The notes beneath the pieces are model-generated. The model saw nothing but the letters and a program-made list of their open reading frames with translations. It was not told the origin of the DNA and did not search any database. 64,000 nucleotides of DNA from Siphonodentalium dalli (Eukaryota > Mollusca > Scaphopoda > Gadilida > Siphonodentaliidae), in NCBI GenBank assembly GCA_032622095.1, contig CP136065.1, forward strand, positions 205,568,151-205,632,150, in the 5' to 3' direction. How positions within the stretch are numbered: position 1 is the stretch's first letter; the number at the start of each line of letters is the position of its first letter. A program made the translations under genes and the position numbers. This document shows positions 22,855 through 35,748 of the stretch, piece by piece.

Positions 22855-24713
22855 TAGACATGTATATTCGATCTGAACTTATACTGTGTTAGAATTTTTT
22901 TTTAATTAACCTTAGTAATCAACATATAACAAATTTGAAAGCGATCAGATAACTACCGGTACCACTAATTATCATTAGGAAATAAGAATAATCAACGAAA
23001 TTCTAAGTAAAAAAGAGTCATAACTCTGCCAGAAATGATAGGACCACGCCCAAATTTGAACTTGACTTGTATTTTCGTGTGATTAATCATATATACCAAA
23101 TATGAAATCAAGAACTATTACTAAATTAAAATTATCATTCGGACATCAGAATAATCAGCGATATTCAAAGTATAAATAGGCAAAACTCTGCCAGAAAAGA
23201 ACTCACTGGATTCGAATTTGACCGGACTTTCTTTTATGTAGACCATAATCACATTTCACAAAATTCTGTCAAACATTATTATGCCAGTTATTTTAAGGAC
23301 AATACATGTTTTGGGCGGAATAACGGACAGATGGCAAAAATGTGGTCAACACTGTACATTACACGTTCATACTGTACGAATAAGCCATGCCTTGTCGCAC
23401 AGTTAGGGACACACCAACGCAAGTACATGTACAACAGTAATGTTGTTGTATGTAAAGTTGTTGATGCATACCCTCTTCTGGCCAGGTGGCTAAACCCTTC
23501 TGGAGGAATATTGTGTAAAGGCTTCGGACCACATCTGATGAAAGTCGCAATTCTCTATTGTACCTTGACATTCGTCACGGATTAGACAATGGTGTTACCC
23601 AAATTAACACACGGTTGCGGATCAACCTGGTTCGAATTAGAGTTATTGTTCTTGCGTTAAAGCATTCATTTTACTTTGCATAATATATACTCCATCAAAG
23701 GTATTAAAATTGTCATTTCCAAAGGTCCACGTGCCTGATAGCAAGTTGAGAGAGCTAACTTTCAAAGATAAATTCGTGTCAGAATGTCGTAGTTTTAACT
23801 AGAAACTGTTGTATTACACTTCCGTAAGAAAATTATTTTGCTGTGTGACGTTACAAAAGATCACGCGACACGAAAGACGTAGAAACCTTGAAAATCCGCC
23901 AGCTGTCAGAATACTCGTTTGACGTAATGAGGATGCACTCTATGTACTGATTGTCAGCGTATATGTTGTATATACAATATTATATATGTGTTATGCATGT
24001 TACACATTAATTGGTGTCTTTTGCAATAAATCAGTCAAACTGGAACCTGGTTTGGTTATATGGTGTTCGTCCTTTCTATTCCACATATACAGTTTCGCTT
24101 GAGGCCCTTACAGGTACTCAATCCGATTCGATGGTCCCCATATTATCACATTCCAACAACAACAACATATTTTGAAATGCCGCTTCAGTTATCAGAATCT
24201 AATAATTGACCAAAAATAATGAAAAGCACAATCAACTATAGTATAAAATTGCACAAAACCTGTTATTTATCAAAATTGTGTCAAATATCGGACATAAAAA
24301 GCCACTTGATTTTAGGGTTATCCATCTTTACCCGCAATTTGGTCAAAGAAATTCTTCTCGTTGACTGTCTTTTGGGTCACCTAAAATTAAAATAGTAGAT
24401 TTCAAACATCGATATCTGATCACTCTGAGCTGTGATGGGTGGGTTCCTCGACTCGAATCAAATACGTTTTACCCCCGAAGCCAAGGAAATAGTAATTTGC
24501 GAGCGTTAATTCGGATTGAGTGCCTTTAATAACAGGAGACATGTTTAATTCATACAACAAACAACGATGCGGAATCGCTGGTCTGGTATATAATGTAGTT
24601 TTAAAGGCCCACTTAATGTTCGGATCTCCAGCTCACATATTATAAATTTATATACCATTTGAAAGAGGAAGCTCCAAAACATCATATTATCAACTTATCC
24701 GATCAAATAACTG

Positions 24714-27700
24714 TGAACAAAATATATGTATATGCCCATGTATATATTGTCAATATAGTCGGATTCCTTATGTCGAAAAAAATGGTCGCGCGTTTTCGGA
24801 ATGTTAAAAGCGATATGAGAACAGTTTCTATACCACCAGTGTGTCTATTTTCATAATCTACCTGTTTCCAGCTTGATATTTTAGTGGAAACAGGTTTGTG
24901 TGAGGCTTTTTTTTTCGTGTACCCCTCTATTTTCCCCCGTCCACCTGGTAATAAAAACATGCTATTACGCATAGCAAGTTCGGTAAGTGGCTTTCTTTGT
25001 TCTTAGAAATCTAAAAACATGGAGAGATCTTGCCACAAATTACTTAATTTCATATCTCAATGTGGAATTTTATCATAAAATCATCAGATGAATTGTATTT
25101 ATGACTGCATTTTCAATTTTCTTTCCCAAATATTAAGGTATTGTATATTCTTAAAATCAGCTAGATCACATATAGACGAACATGAATAATCTACTAGGAT
25201 GTCTTGATCATATACCACAAACAAAACTTCGATACATCGATTTTTGGTGATGATATCGTAGAAAAGCTAACCCTACCCCCACCCTCGCTGATTTCACAAG
25301 TCAGATTCCTTTGTTCGAAAACAACGGTTGCGCAATTTCGGATTGTCTAAAACGACATGCGAACGGTTTATTTATCAATAGCGTGTCTACTTTCAGAGTT
25401 TACCTGTGTCCAGTTGAAACTTTATTTAAAAAAAAAGTGTTTCTGGACTGTTTTAATAATTTAAAGAGCGTTTGCTTATTACACAAATATTAATCATCAT
25501 AACTAACCTTCTGGTGGATGTGCGAGTTGAAATTAACAAAATTATCAAATATGGCGGTATACTTTCAGAGTCTACTTGTTTCCAGTCTGACATTTTAGTG
25601 GAAACAAATTGTTTGGACGGTTTTAAAAATTTAAAGAGCGTTTACTGTTTATTAACTTACACGATTAGCCTTTTCATGAATTGTGCGAGTTGATATTATG
25701 CACATATGTCAAGTATGACTCTGAAATGTATCTTTGAGAATGATGTCGTCAGATAGGCTCCGCGGGTAGTGTACTACAGTTGCGAAGAAAACTAACGTTG
25801 GACCATATAATGTTCACAGTGGTGGAACTTAATTGCTATCATAATTATATGCATGGCTCTTACATGTAATCTATCATAACTACATGTGATTTTACCAAAT
25901 TAACTTGCAATATAGTCAGGCCATCAGATACAGTGGTTGATTAAAAATGTGGTTCATATCAATCATATACATCACAATCACGTGATCCAGTGATAATGTC
26001 CACTATTCTGCAAATGTAATGTTTATCATGACTACAGTTTCAGAATGTCGTTGTAAAATTGATTGGTGTTGTTTTTTCATCAATTGACAAAATTAATGTT
26101 TATTGCCAGGACGAAGTACCGCATAATACGGAGTTTTGTGCTAACAATTCTGCGAGTCATATTTATGTATGTGTCAGTCAAAACTTTTAGGACATGGGAA
26201 TATTTTTTTTATTTCGTAGCCACGAAATACTAATTCGTGGCCACGAAATAACTAATTGTGATATACGATCGTCAGTCCCATTGTTGTAATTGAAGCGGAT
26301 AGAGATGATCTGGTTGTAGTTGTCCACCATATTGGCATGATCCACGGCGATTTGAGATAAAGGGTGTTGCAGAGTGGCCCGTAAAACAAATTAAGTAATC
26401 ACCATTTCACCAACCCGATCCAAAGTTGCCGCCTTCATGGGGGTGGGTCACATATGGCACCCACGACGTTCAGTATATCTTGGGGCCACCCTACAGCACC
26501 AATTCTACCACATCAAATGGTTAAGGGGCCGATAAATTGTATAGGTGCCATATTTGAACCCATCTGGGGCGACCATTTTGGTTCGGGGATGGTGAAAGCC
26601 GGTGAATATTTAGTTTGTCTCATCATGGGTCACCCTACAGCACACTGTATTCTACCTAAAATAGTGGGGGCAGTTGCATGGTACCATATATGGACCCCAA
26701 TGATCATTTATCATTTTCGCTCGAATGGGCTGAAGGTGTGAAAATTGAGCTTGCTTTGCGAGCGACCGTACAGCACCCTTTATTTGATCTATATCGGTCA
26801 AGTGACCGAGAAATAATGTGTACCCTATTTGACCCCTTCTGAGCGGCGACCATTTTGGATCGGGTATGGTTGAAAGGGGTGACTATTTATAAGTTTGTTT
26901 TGGGCCCAACCTACAAAACCCCTTATTCCCATTCGATCATTTGTGATAAAAACTAATGAATATTCAGCTTTTCTTGGAGCCACATGACCCGTGTTTCCCA
27001 GTTCTCAATGGGCTAGTTTATATCGGACGTTCATATCCCCATAGAGCCCGGGTCCTACACCATAAGGGGTTTATAGTAGCTTAATTATCTGCGATCGTAC
27101 TCATTGGTTCTAAAACATCATCAAGTGTAAACATACCGTAGCAGGGTGGCAGTAAGACAGTCTAGCCTGACTATGCCACCCCCTTGAAGATACAATACAA
27201 TATTTGTCAAATGTATTACTATGTGTATATTGAAATAAAATATCCTATCCTATCAAACCGTAAAGGTATCTGGATATATGCAAAGGTCAATCAGTTATAA
27301 TTCGCCACGAATTAGTATTTCGTGGCCACGAATTAGTATTTCGTAGCCACGAATTAGTATTTCGTGGCCACGATATAAAAAAAAAAAAATCCCCATGTCC
27401 TAAACCAGCCACCGTATCGTATGGATCATTCTGTTTTTATACTAACTTTGGAGAAACCCGACCAGCATCAATGTAACAACTACAACAACTCATCTATGCC
27501 AATGATATGTTTATACATACATGTGGATATGGTGGTATTGTTTAAAAATGTTAAACAATGTTATCATGTCCATATGTATTGCTAAATATTGCTGGGCATA
27601 TATAGATGGTTGTTCTATAATTCCTGGTCGGGTTTATCAAAATTGGGAGTTTAAATTTTGTTCATCTGATGATAAAGAAAATACTTTCTCCGTCCACTTG

Positions 27701-29873
27701 ATACATCCCCCGGCATACATGTTTCACATACTAAATTAACACCTTAGTCAACATAACAAATCATCCCCTCAAATCCTTTGCCACAAGAATAAAAATAAAT
27801 TCTCAGTATAAATAGGCAAGACATCTCTGGACACTTTCTAAGAGATATTTTATTTATAAGAAGATATATGTGTGCATTGTGTGCTTGGTCTTATATGTAG
27901 TACAACACGGTAAGATGCAAGTGACGCAGTGCATGGAAAATACTGTGTCGAAGAACATAGTTGAGGGGATCCTTCCATCATCCTTCATAATGTATCATGA
28001 CTCCATCTGTTGTGAACAAACCATCGACTAGGCTTAATGGATCGTTCTCCCCAATAATATACTTGGCTTTGAACCGATCAACATTTTGGGCCGTGGCATT
28101 TCCCCGTAAATTAGAGAGTGTCTATAGTCGGATGGTATTGGTTATGTTCAAATGGTGACACAGATATGAAACTGTACATGTTAGTGCCCCATGGGCCATT
28201 GATCATTATAAGATCGAGAAACTTAGTCTAGGAAATTACCGGGAATTCACTAGAAATTGCAATTGTAGCTGACAGGGTCGTAATTCAACGTTTGCGTTTC
28301 CGATGCAGTTAATACCCAAAATGTGAAATTTGAGATATACCTGGCCGTCAAAGTGTCTTATTTAAGGTTAGCAACGGTTGCTAATCAAATGTCACAATGG
28401 TGTACTAATCATTCATTGGTATTGCCTTAATTTAGTCAGTGTCTAATCACATGGTGCTGGTTTTGTTCAAAGTTGGGCACATGTATGTCTAAAACTATAT
28501 ATGCAGCCATGCTCTGCATAGGCCACTGATCATTATAAGATCGGGAGACTTTGCCAGCTGTCCCGATAGCTCCTTAGTAACGGTTACTAAGCACCTACTG
28601 GGAATTTGCAGGAAATGCAACTATGGTTGATATCTATTTTACTCATGAAGCTCTACTTTAGTGGAAATTCGAATTTACTTGATTTTCACAGCTATACACG
28701 AAGCGTGGAAATTAACTGTCAGAATATTGATGGTGAATGTTGGGTTTCTGTCGCTGTACTGAAGTTGGCCAAATGTAACCGACGTGGGAAGTGTGAAAAC
28801 AAAGCCTATATATACCGCCATAGTAAAGATATCAGCTGCACCGAAATGTCCATTTATCAGTAGCACAAATCCTGCGAAAACAGATTCTATCAGTGCATGT
28901 GGGATCGACTCCGATGACAACGATTCAGTTAATGACAACGAAAAACTACCATCTATATACCTGTGTATTTGTGACACTACATCCCGGTATGATCAACGAT
29001 GTGGTTTTTAGAAACTAGTCAGTGGACAACAAGACAGACAAGTATCAAATAAAACAATAATATAATATGTAATCACATCGTGAACAGTCTTGTTGAGAAT
29101 ATTTTCGTTTGATTCAACAGGCTGCATATTATCGATATTACAAAACCATTCGACACTTACTTTTGCCAATTACTGTATCTTGAGGCACAACTATATCATG
29201 TATTGCATCTATTAAATCACGGATAGTTACAGTGGGTCAAACACAGTGTTAGTCTACATATATAGTTGCGAACGATTGCCAATAAGTGATATTACAATCA
29301 ACGTTTGAGCATAACACGAAATTCTCCATAGGGTTAAGTGTTAAATTTTGATCGCAACTGTACCCAACAAGAATCATCTGAGCATATCCATTCGTTTAAA
29401 AACTACGTCTGTGTTTCATACTTTGTATTTTTTAGAAATATCAGTACGCGCATATCATAGTACGCAAAATAGCGCCATTTAACCAAAGTACTAGAATCTC
29501 CATAGGGCCCAGTGTTAAATTTTGATCACAACTGTAGCCAACAAGAATGAACCGATAGCACCAAAAGTTTAAAAAATACATGTAACAGTCATATCTAGTA
29601 GTTTGGAGAAGTTTCAAATCGCACCGATCACCATACGCCAGATGGCACCATCTATCGTTTTCTGTAAATACGAAACGCTCTCTAAATTATGTTGACCCCG
29701 ATTTATGCCGACCCGCCAAAATTCAAGAATGGAAACAAGTGAATCCTGAAAACACACCTACTAGGCATACATAATCCGTTTTCAGATCGCTTTTAACAAA
29801 CCAAAAATGCAAAATGACATAAAGAATCCGACTAATAAAGAATTTAAAAAAAAAAAACAAATAACTGTGAACA
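24714..29873. mobile_element. 5.18-kb inverted-repeat element, copy in B
   Basis: Same 16-bp flanking repeat (24714-24729 and 29858-29873) and same inverted ends as in copy A. High identity to A implies that it was in place before the segmental duplication. An internal loss of about 40 bp lies within the nested element near 26928. Confidence 0.75.
26186..27404. mobile_element. Nested 1.2-kb TIR element, copy in B
   Basis: Counterpart of 15456-16719 with the same TTTAGGACATGGGAA ends and CGTGGCCACG palindromes. The right end has a longer A-run and CCCCATGTCC. Confidence 0.75.
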
Positions 29874-31431
29874 CGTTGTTTTTTGTCGAGGTACCGACCT
29901 GTGTTCTGAGTGGTTCAGTGCTTAATTTTGATCTGGACTGTACTGCCAGTCTATTATTCTCGATGGAAGGGGAATAACTATATCTCATATTTTTGAATTG
30001 CATTGTGGGTAAATAAAGGGAGAAGTATTGGGGTGAATCTGAGAATATATATCACTCGGTGATCACTCCTATGTCACAGCTGTTTTACATTCTGATGGAT
30101 ATATATCTTTGGTTTTATTTCATGCCAACAATAGTCAGTAACACTGACTCTGTATAGAAATAATCAGGGGCTCAATCAATGGGTATTTCTATGCGGCACT
30201 TAGTGTGAATGAATTGGTCATATTGTCGCGTCGCTACAAGCATACTATTACCCAGGATCTATGATAGTTAAACTATCATATAGATCCTGAATATGAAACG
30301 TGAATATCCAGTTTTTATGAGACTCTATGCATGCAGAAATTGGCCAATGACCAATTAAGACTTATTGTGATCTAATGTTTGATGCTTTGGTTCACGTTTG
30401 CTGGTTCAATAAAAGTGATGTGAAACACTCCGGTAGGGTGATCAAATAGAAATGGAGAATAATCTTGTTCAAATAAGTAATTTTTACAAATATTTTATTC
30501 AAATTGACAGCACACACGACGTCATTCTTATATATTAATTAAATGCAGTCACTCTCGATGGCGAAATTGTGAGATGTTCTCACTTGTCCGGCAGGTATTG
30601 TTTCGGTGGTAGGTGTGATAATCCTCAACATGAAAGAGTTGCCGCTTATAGTCTGTATCTGCAGTTACTTAGGTTTTTAACTGTTTTACAGTTTTGTTAT
30701 TTAAGCTACATTTGGGCTGATTTACCGGTATTCCATTTGGGGACCATTTGAACAACAGTTGCACTTAACGATTTATTATAATATATATAATATAATACAT
30801 TTATATAATATAATACATTTATACGACAATTACAATAACATAATAATCATCACATACAATATAATATAATATAACACATCAAAAGCCAGACGAATCCAAA
30901 TATTCTAACACCCCCAACTGCCCTTCTCTATACTCTATAGACTCTCTTGTAATGACGAAAACTGTTGTTGGCGCTCCATGTATTTTCTCTGCTGTGGTCT
31001 GAGCCGACCACCATTGCTCACTTGTAGTATTGTCGACTCATGATACGCCTGTTCTTTTTTAATGAAATCAATGAATGTGTTTATTATTACCTCCATTACT
31101 GAAGAGCATACATAGTGTTACACAGTATTCATAAGTATCTAGATCAGATAACACATTATATACAATAAATTAGGATATATACATTGCGAAGACAGAATAT
31201 AGAGAGAGATGGATCGTGCTGGAGTGACACTGAGTGCAGAGAGGGGAGTGGTATTGAGAAAGAGAGAAAGAGAAGATAGATATAAAGATACAAATAGTAT
31301 GATGTCTATCTCACACGCAAGTGGCTTCGTGAAAGAGAGATAAATGTATTTGTCTTATTTCATTCTCACACGCTAGTGGTTACTGTCACAAAACAAATAA
31401 TCTTTCATCGGAGAACGCGAACTCCGTCATT

Positions 31432-31977
31432 TTATACAATTTGTTTGATGAACCGACATGCCCGGATGAGAAACTGTGCCGCGAATATCAAAAGTTTGTC
31501 CCAACAGAGTTCGACGACCGGTGGTGGGTCAAAGGCAGTGCCCCCTAGAAAGAATTCGTGAAGACGATTTGGTTCCAGGGAATCCATGAACACGAAGACA
31601 TCGATTCCGTAATGGTCCAAGATACCACACCAGAAGATGTAACGTAGTTGAACCATTGCCGGGGAGGTACACGAATTTGTGATGTGCTCCATCTCGTCGT
31701 TATAGATTGCTCTACAAGCTGAGCACACAGAGTTGTTTTTGAACGTTGTTTTGTTACAAAGAATAGCGAGGTTCCTCAATTCTGCTGACTGAAGTGGGTT
31801 CTCAAGAAGGAGTCTCCAGATGCTCCAGGAAGAGAGGGGATCGCTGTGGGTCGAGAGTAGACGGCGTAACTGTGTGTCCTCGGAGACTGATGTTATCCAT
31901 TCATCAGAGTAATGATCACGCACAGCACAGCCTCCATCCAGTACGATGTGACATAGTCCGTGAATTTCTCGATGTCG
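31432..31977 (-). pseudogene. LINE (non-LTR retrotransposon) ORF2 C-terminal fragment
   Basis: Open on the - strand from 31977 (just after a TAG) to the stop at 31432; 163 codons follow the first GTG, but the frame runs further upstream through HIVLDGGCAVRDHYSDEW. It contains a zinc-binding pattern CSACRAIYNDEMEHITNSC (C-x2-C-x8-9-H-x4-C), then QLRYIFWCGILDHYG and a closing FLLG-like 'FFLGGT'. Known: the segment after the reverse transcriptase in many Jockey/CR1/RTE-type LINEs has such a CCHC-like motif, then R..fw and a final lLG. The reverse transcriptase and endonuclease parts are missing, so it is a 5'-truncated copy, the usual result of incomplete target-primed reverse transcription. Superfamily not determined. 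Confidence 0.75.
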
Positions 31978-32332
31978 CTACCTGCTGGTGCCTCTTCAAG
32001 TACTTCGAATCAGGCGTCGCTGATATCACCTACCGGCAGGAATGGTAATGCAGTTGCCCTACGAATCAGCTTCTTCGTTTCACCTTCGTACGGAAGTTTG
32101 GCCGTTGTTGTTGCATACTTGTAAATCGGTATATAATAAAGAGCGCTATCAATTATGATATATAAGAATTGTTTTGGTTTTTAATATATTCCATGTTTTA
32201 TGCTTGTTGAAATATAATAAAGAGCGTTATCAATTATAATATGATAGATAAGAATAAAATTTCCTATTTTGTATGCTTGTGGAAATATGACATATCATAC
32301 AGTTAACACTAGACTATATTGTATTGTTAATA

Positions 32333-32677
32333 CTAGACTATATTGTTATTATATCCAAAGATATACATACTAGATATTTCTTCCTGGTAGATAACAGTGA
32401 CTCGTCTGGATGTCTGTCGAACTAAGGTTTTGAGCTCTGCGATGATGGTTTCAGCAGCAACTTGGGCCTGGTCTGAGTCGTGGTTATGCTGGCTTTTGTA
32501 TGATGTGACGATGCCGTTCTTGGTATTTACAGTAGCACTGCATGTCTTTGAACAGCATCGCCAATGTACACTGTCGTTTCTTCGAGACTTAACACAGAAC
32601 TTATAGTTGTTAAAGACGAGATATTTACCACCGCGAGCATTAGGAATGAAATAGATGTGTACTTGAGCGCTTGCCAT
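32333..32677 (-). CDS. FLYWCH-type zinc-finger ORF (probably partial)
   Basis: 114 codons on the - strand from ATG at 32677 to the stop at 32333. Residues about 14-66 fit the FLYWCH zinc finger: GGKYLVFNNYKF (F-x-L-x-Y motif), VHWRCCSKTCSATVNT (W-x-C...C) and HNHD (the HxH pair). The FLYWCH domain binds zinc through C2H2 residues and mediates DNA or protein contacts; in invertebrates it is often found in MULE transposases and in expanded orphan families. The C-terminal part after RRVTVIYQEE looks like read-through: GTATGT near 32350 could be a donor to an unseen exon. The start codon lies only 10 bp from the 33-bp anchor shared with copy A. It could be an intact small gene, exon 1 of a longer gene or a MULE remnant; no MULE transposase domain is visible nearby. 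Confidence 0.7.
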   Translation of the reverse strand: MASAQVHIYFIPNARGGKYLVFNNYKFCVKSRRNDSVHWRCCSKTCSATVNTKNGIVTSYKSQHNHDSDQAQVAAETIIAELKTLVRQTSRRVTVIYQEEISSMYIFGYNNNIV

Positions 32678-32720
32678 TTTGATATGATTTACAATTGAGC
32701 TTAGATCAGATGATGTTTAC

Positions 32721-33860
32721 TATGGAGTGGTACGGTTGATTTGCTTTAGGTTTTCGGTGATGTTAGTAGAATGTTACATCCCTCCAGTTGGCATAGCGTT
32801 TGAATAATAAATTAGTCAGTTTCGCGCACCCGAACAAGTACATAATATCTTTAAAGAACGCTAATTGATTATTTTGATATACGCTCCACTGTTTTTAATG
32901 CGACAGAGTAGGAAAACATACACGCCGAGAACAGGCGTATAAATACCGAGAACACGATTTGGGATCGAACCGCATTGAAGTGATTACTGAGTGTGTACTT
33001 GCATGGGAATCAATCAATGTTAAAAACACAAAGGGCTGAATTGAAAACACTAAATTTGATTCTGTGATATAATTGAGATGCTGATATTTACAGAGTTCAT
33101 TTTCGATACAGTTCAAGACCAGGTTATATATATAGACTAGTCGTTACTTGCGAAGAAAGATATATATAAATAAATTTTCAGACTCGCTTGAGTTTGAAAT
33201 TTACTCTGACAATTTAGCTGGAACAAACTGTGAAACTGAAATATTTCTCTAAGCCTGTGTGCAGGCTTGGGCTACATTGTACAGGCACACACAATCCTTA
33301 CTGGCGAATACGGAATTAAAGCGAGCCATCAAATTCTGATCATATGTATCATAAATTCCTTGGTTTCTTTTAGAACAGATAAACAGGCGGAGCCGATTTT
33401 TACAATCTTGACTTGCGATAACCAGACTCTCAGAATTAACATTTAGAGTGGCTTCCCTTCGATGATAATTATCGATACTGGCACTCACCGTTTGTCCAAA
33501 CGCCACGAAGTGGCAACGCGTCGGTTTTCAATCATTCGGAATGTTCCCAATCTCCAAATTTACATTTAAATTTCGCACTTAGCGATCGAAATTATCACAG
33601 GATGAACTATGATCCCCCGTATTTGCAACAAATGAGATTTGGCTATTTTCCGCCGCAAATTCCACGATGATCATTGGATTACCCATAAAATTCGATCATC
33701 GTCACGCCACAGTGTTCAGCTATCGATAGTGAATTCACGATGGGACTGAACTATAAATGAAACCAGTGTTATAGCATCAGGGACGTGTCACAGAGAGCAG
33801 CGATTCCCCCGTGATATTGGATGCAGGAAATTAATAATAATAAATAAACGATAATAGTAA
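32721..33860. other. No gene or repeat recognised
   Basis: Only short ORFs; no relation to other parts of the window noticed. Confidence 0.35.
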
Positions 33861-33864
33861 AATG

Positions 33865-34020
33865 ATGATAAATAATAATATTATCACTTTATCTGGCCAG
33901 AGTTTTTCGGGGAGTTCCAAATTGAGTAACGCCATCGAACACCGGGCCGATAATGTGATGCTGAGTGCATTATCGGCCCACCGGCCAGGCACGTGATATC
34001 AGTGATAATATTAGTAATAA
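33865..34020. repeat. Inverted-repeat element with nested GGGCCGATAAT hairpin
   Basis: AATAATATTATCAC (about 33879) is mirrored by GTGATAATATTAGTAAT (33999-34018). TGGCCAG/CGGCCAGG lie inside. At the centre GGGCCGATAAT...ATTATCGGCCC (33945-33980) forms a hairpin. Confidence 0.6.
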
Positions 34021-34740
34021 CATGACTTTATCGGGCGTAATGGTTTATTTACACAACCCTCTTGGTCAGTCTTGGAATGATTAATAGCTCGCGGTGTGGA
34101 ATAAATAGACAGAACACAACGCGCATCTTAATCGAGACTCTTTTATCGAATGAGTTGCGGATGGCTCAAGGATATATTTCGCGAGAGCGTAGCGTTATTT
34201 TTCAAACTAGCTGGCAACTTTGTGAATTTTGATTGGCGTAACACAGGTTATTGATAAGCATAGACAGGCAGTGTAATTCATCGAAATTAATGACAAGTGG
34301 TGCAAATTTCAACTTAATGCATAGTTTGTTGTGTTTATCTTTGTATACTTTCACAAAATTGGCAGTTTGAACCATGTACCATGGCAAATATTAGCCACAT
34401 ATATATAGTTTTACCCGTATATAACGATTAAATGGGGAGATAACCGACTCGATCAGGAGAGAACCCAAACAATTATCAAAATTCGCGGTTTTTGTCGTTG
34501 TTATGACTAGCACAATGAAAGTTTCGTTATTACCACGCTCATTGGTGCCACAGATTGTGATGGGATTGAAAATCACTAATCGAATTATCACCTAGATGCC
34601 ACAAAATTGCGTTTTAACTGTCAAAAAGTCGTGAAAATGTATAATTTCGATCACCAGGAACCGTCACAAATCAGTCAAGAACCATCACAAACCGGCGCTA
34701 GAACGATTTCCGATGTAAAAGTTCCTACACAGTGTATCTT
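34021..34740. other. No gene or repeat recognised
   Basis: Short ORFs only. The left end of the TTAA family 4 element whose right end lies at 34745-34824 should be here but was not found. Confidence 0.35.
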
Positions 34741-34744
34741 AGTA

Positions 34745-34824
34745 TTCTTTCTGTTTATGGCGGTTTTTGACGGAGGTGAATATTTTAACAGCATACCCAC
34801 CGCTAACGCCGCCCGTATCTTTAA
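34745..34824. mobile_element. TTAA element family 4, right terminal repeat only
   Basis: About 80 bp nearly identical to 36646-36725 (ttctttctgtttatggcggt ... cgccgcccgtatct) and ending at TTAA (34821-34824). That TTAA corresponds to an unoccupied TTAA in copies A (13886-13889) and B (24613-24616). Confidence 0.7.
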
Positions 34825-35443
34825 TGTTCGAATCCCCAGATTACATTATATATAACATATTATAAATGTATATACCATTTGAAAGAGGAAGCTCCAAAAC
34901 ATCACCTTATCAACTTATCCGATCAAATAACTGTGAACACGTTGTTTTTTGTCGAGGTACCGACGTGTGTTCTGAGTGGTTCAGTGCTTAATTTTGATCT
35001 GGACTGTACTGCCAGTCTATTATTCTCGATGGAAGGGGAAAAACTATATCTCATATTTTTGAATTGCATTGTGGGTAAATAAAGGGAGAAGTCTTGGGGT
35101 GAATCTGAGAATATATATCACTCGGTGATCACTCTTATGCCACAGCTGTTTTACATCTGATGGATATATATCTTTGATTTTATTTCATGCCAACAATAGT
35201 TAGTAACACTGACTCTGAATAGAAATAATCAGGGGCTCAATCAATGGGTATTTCTATGCGGCACTTAGTGTGAATGAATTGGTCATATTGTCGCGTCGCT
35301 ACAAGCATACTATTACCCAGGATCTATGATAGTTAAACTATCATATAGATCCTGAATATGAAACGTGAATATCCAGTTTTGATGAGATTCTATGCATGCA
35401 GAAATTGACCAATGACACATTAAGACTTATTGTGATCTAATGT
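34821..35443 (+). repeat. Segmental duplication, short copy C
   Basis: Matches 13886-13992 joined directly to 19187-19690 of copy A, so it lacks the whole 5.18-kb element. It has one CAAATAACTGTGAACA at 34924-34939. Ends near 'tgatctaatgtt'. It includes the small hairpin aggatctat.gtagttaaac...tagatcct also present in A and B. Confidence 0.9.
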
Positions 35444-35748
35444 TAGAGGCCATCAACTCCTTCTCGTGCCTCTTACATGCACTCATTCCAGTCGGACGGT
35501 TAATAAACCATATATACAACGCTCTTGAAAATCATGTTATTGTTATATTGTTAAATTTGAATTCTCTAACCAATATTCACTGAAAAAACGGGCGTTTGGT
35601 AGCTAATGTTAGGGACTTACCAGTTATACTACAGATCCAGCGGGACGTGCTGATTTAAAAAAACTATATATTTCACCTCATAGTCAGACACGACTTGTCG
35701 GCGATAGAAAGTTTAGTCTGATTTGATGGTGATATCCTACATGTAGTT
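35444..35748. other. No feature recognised
   Basis: Short unassigned spacer between copy C and the next MITE. Confidence 0.3.

Larger units (their letters stand above)
30569..32687. other. B-only block: FLYWCH ORF and LINE 3' part
   Basis: Replaces a 55-bp stretch of copy A (19878-19932). It contains, from right to left on the - strand, a FLYWCH ORF, two 'aataaagagcg.tatcaatta' repeats (32130 and 32215), the LINE C-terminal ORF and an AT-rich or GA-rich 3' flank with TATAATATAA and AGAGAGA tracts (30780-31345). Which state, A or B, is ancestral is not decided by the sequence. Confidence 0.7.
22859..32720 (+). repeat. Segmental duplication, copy B
   Basis: Collinear with copy A but without its 1.46-kb insertion. 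Similarity runs to about 30568. A B-only block of about 2.1 kb follows (30569-32687), then the 33-bp anchor TTTACAATTGAGCTTAGATC... at 32688-32720, identical to 19933-19965. Differences from A are scattered substitutions and small indels. Confidence 0.92.

Noticed and set aside
34607-34855. 82-codon frame with LFMAVFDGGEYFNSIPTANAAR as a conserved protein
   Set aside because: The peptide is a translation of a family 4 terminal inverted repeat also present at 36646-36725.
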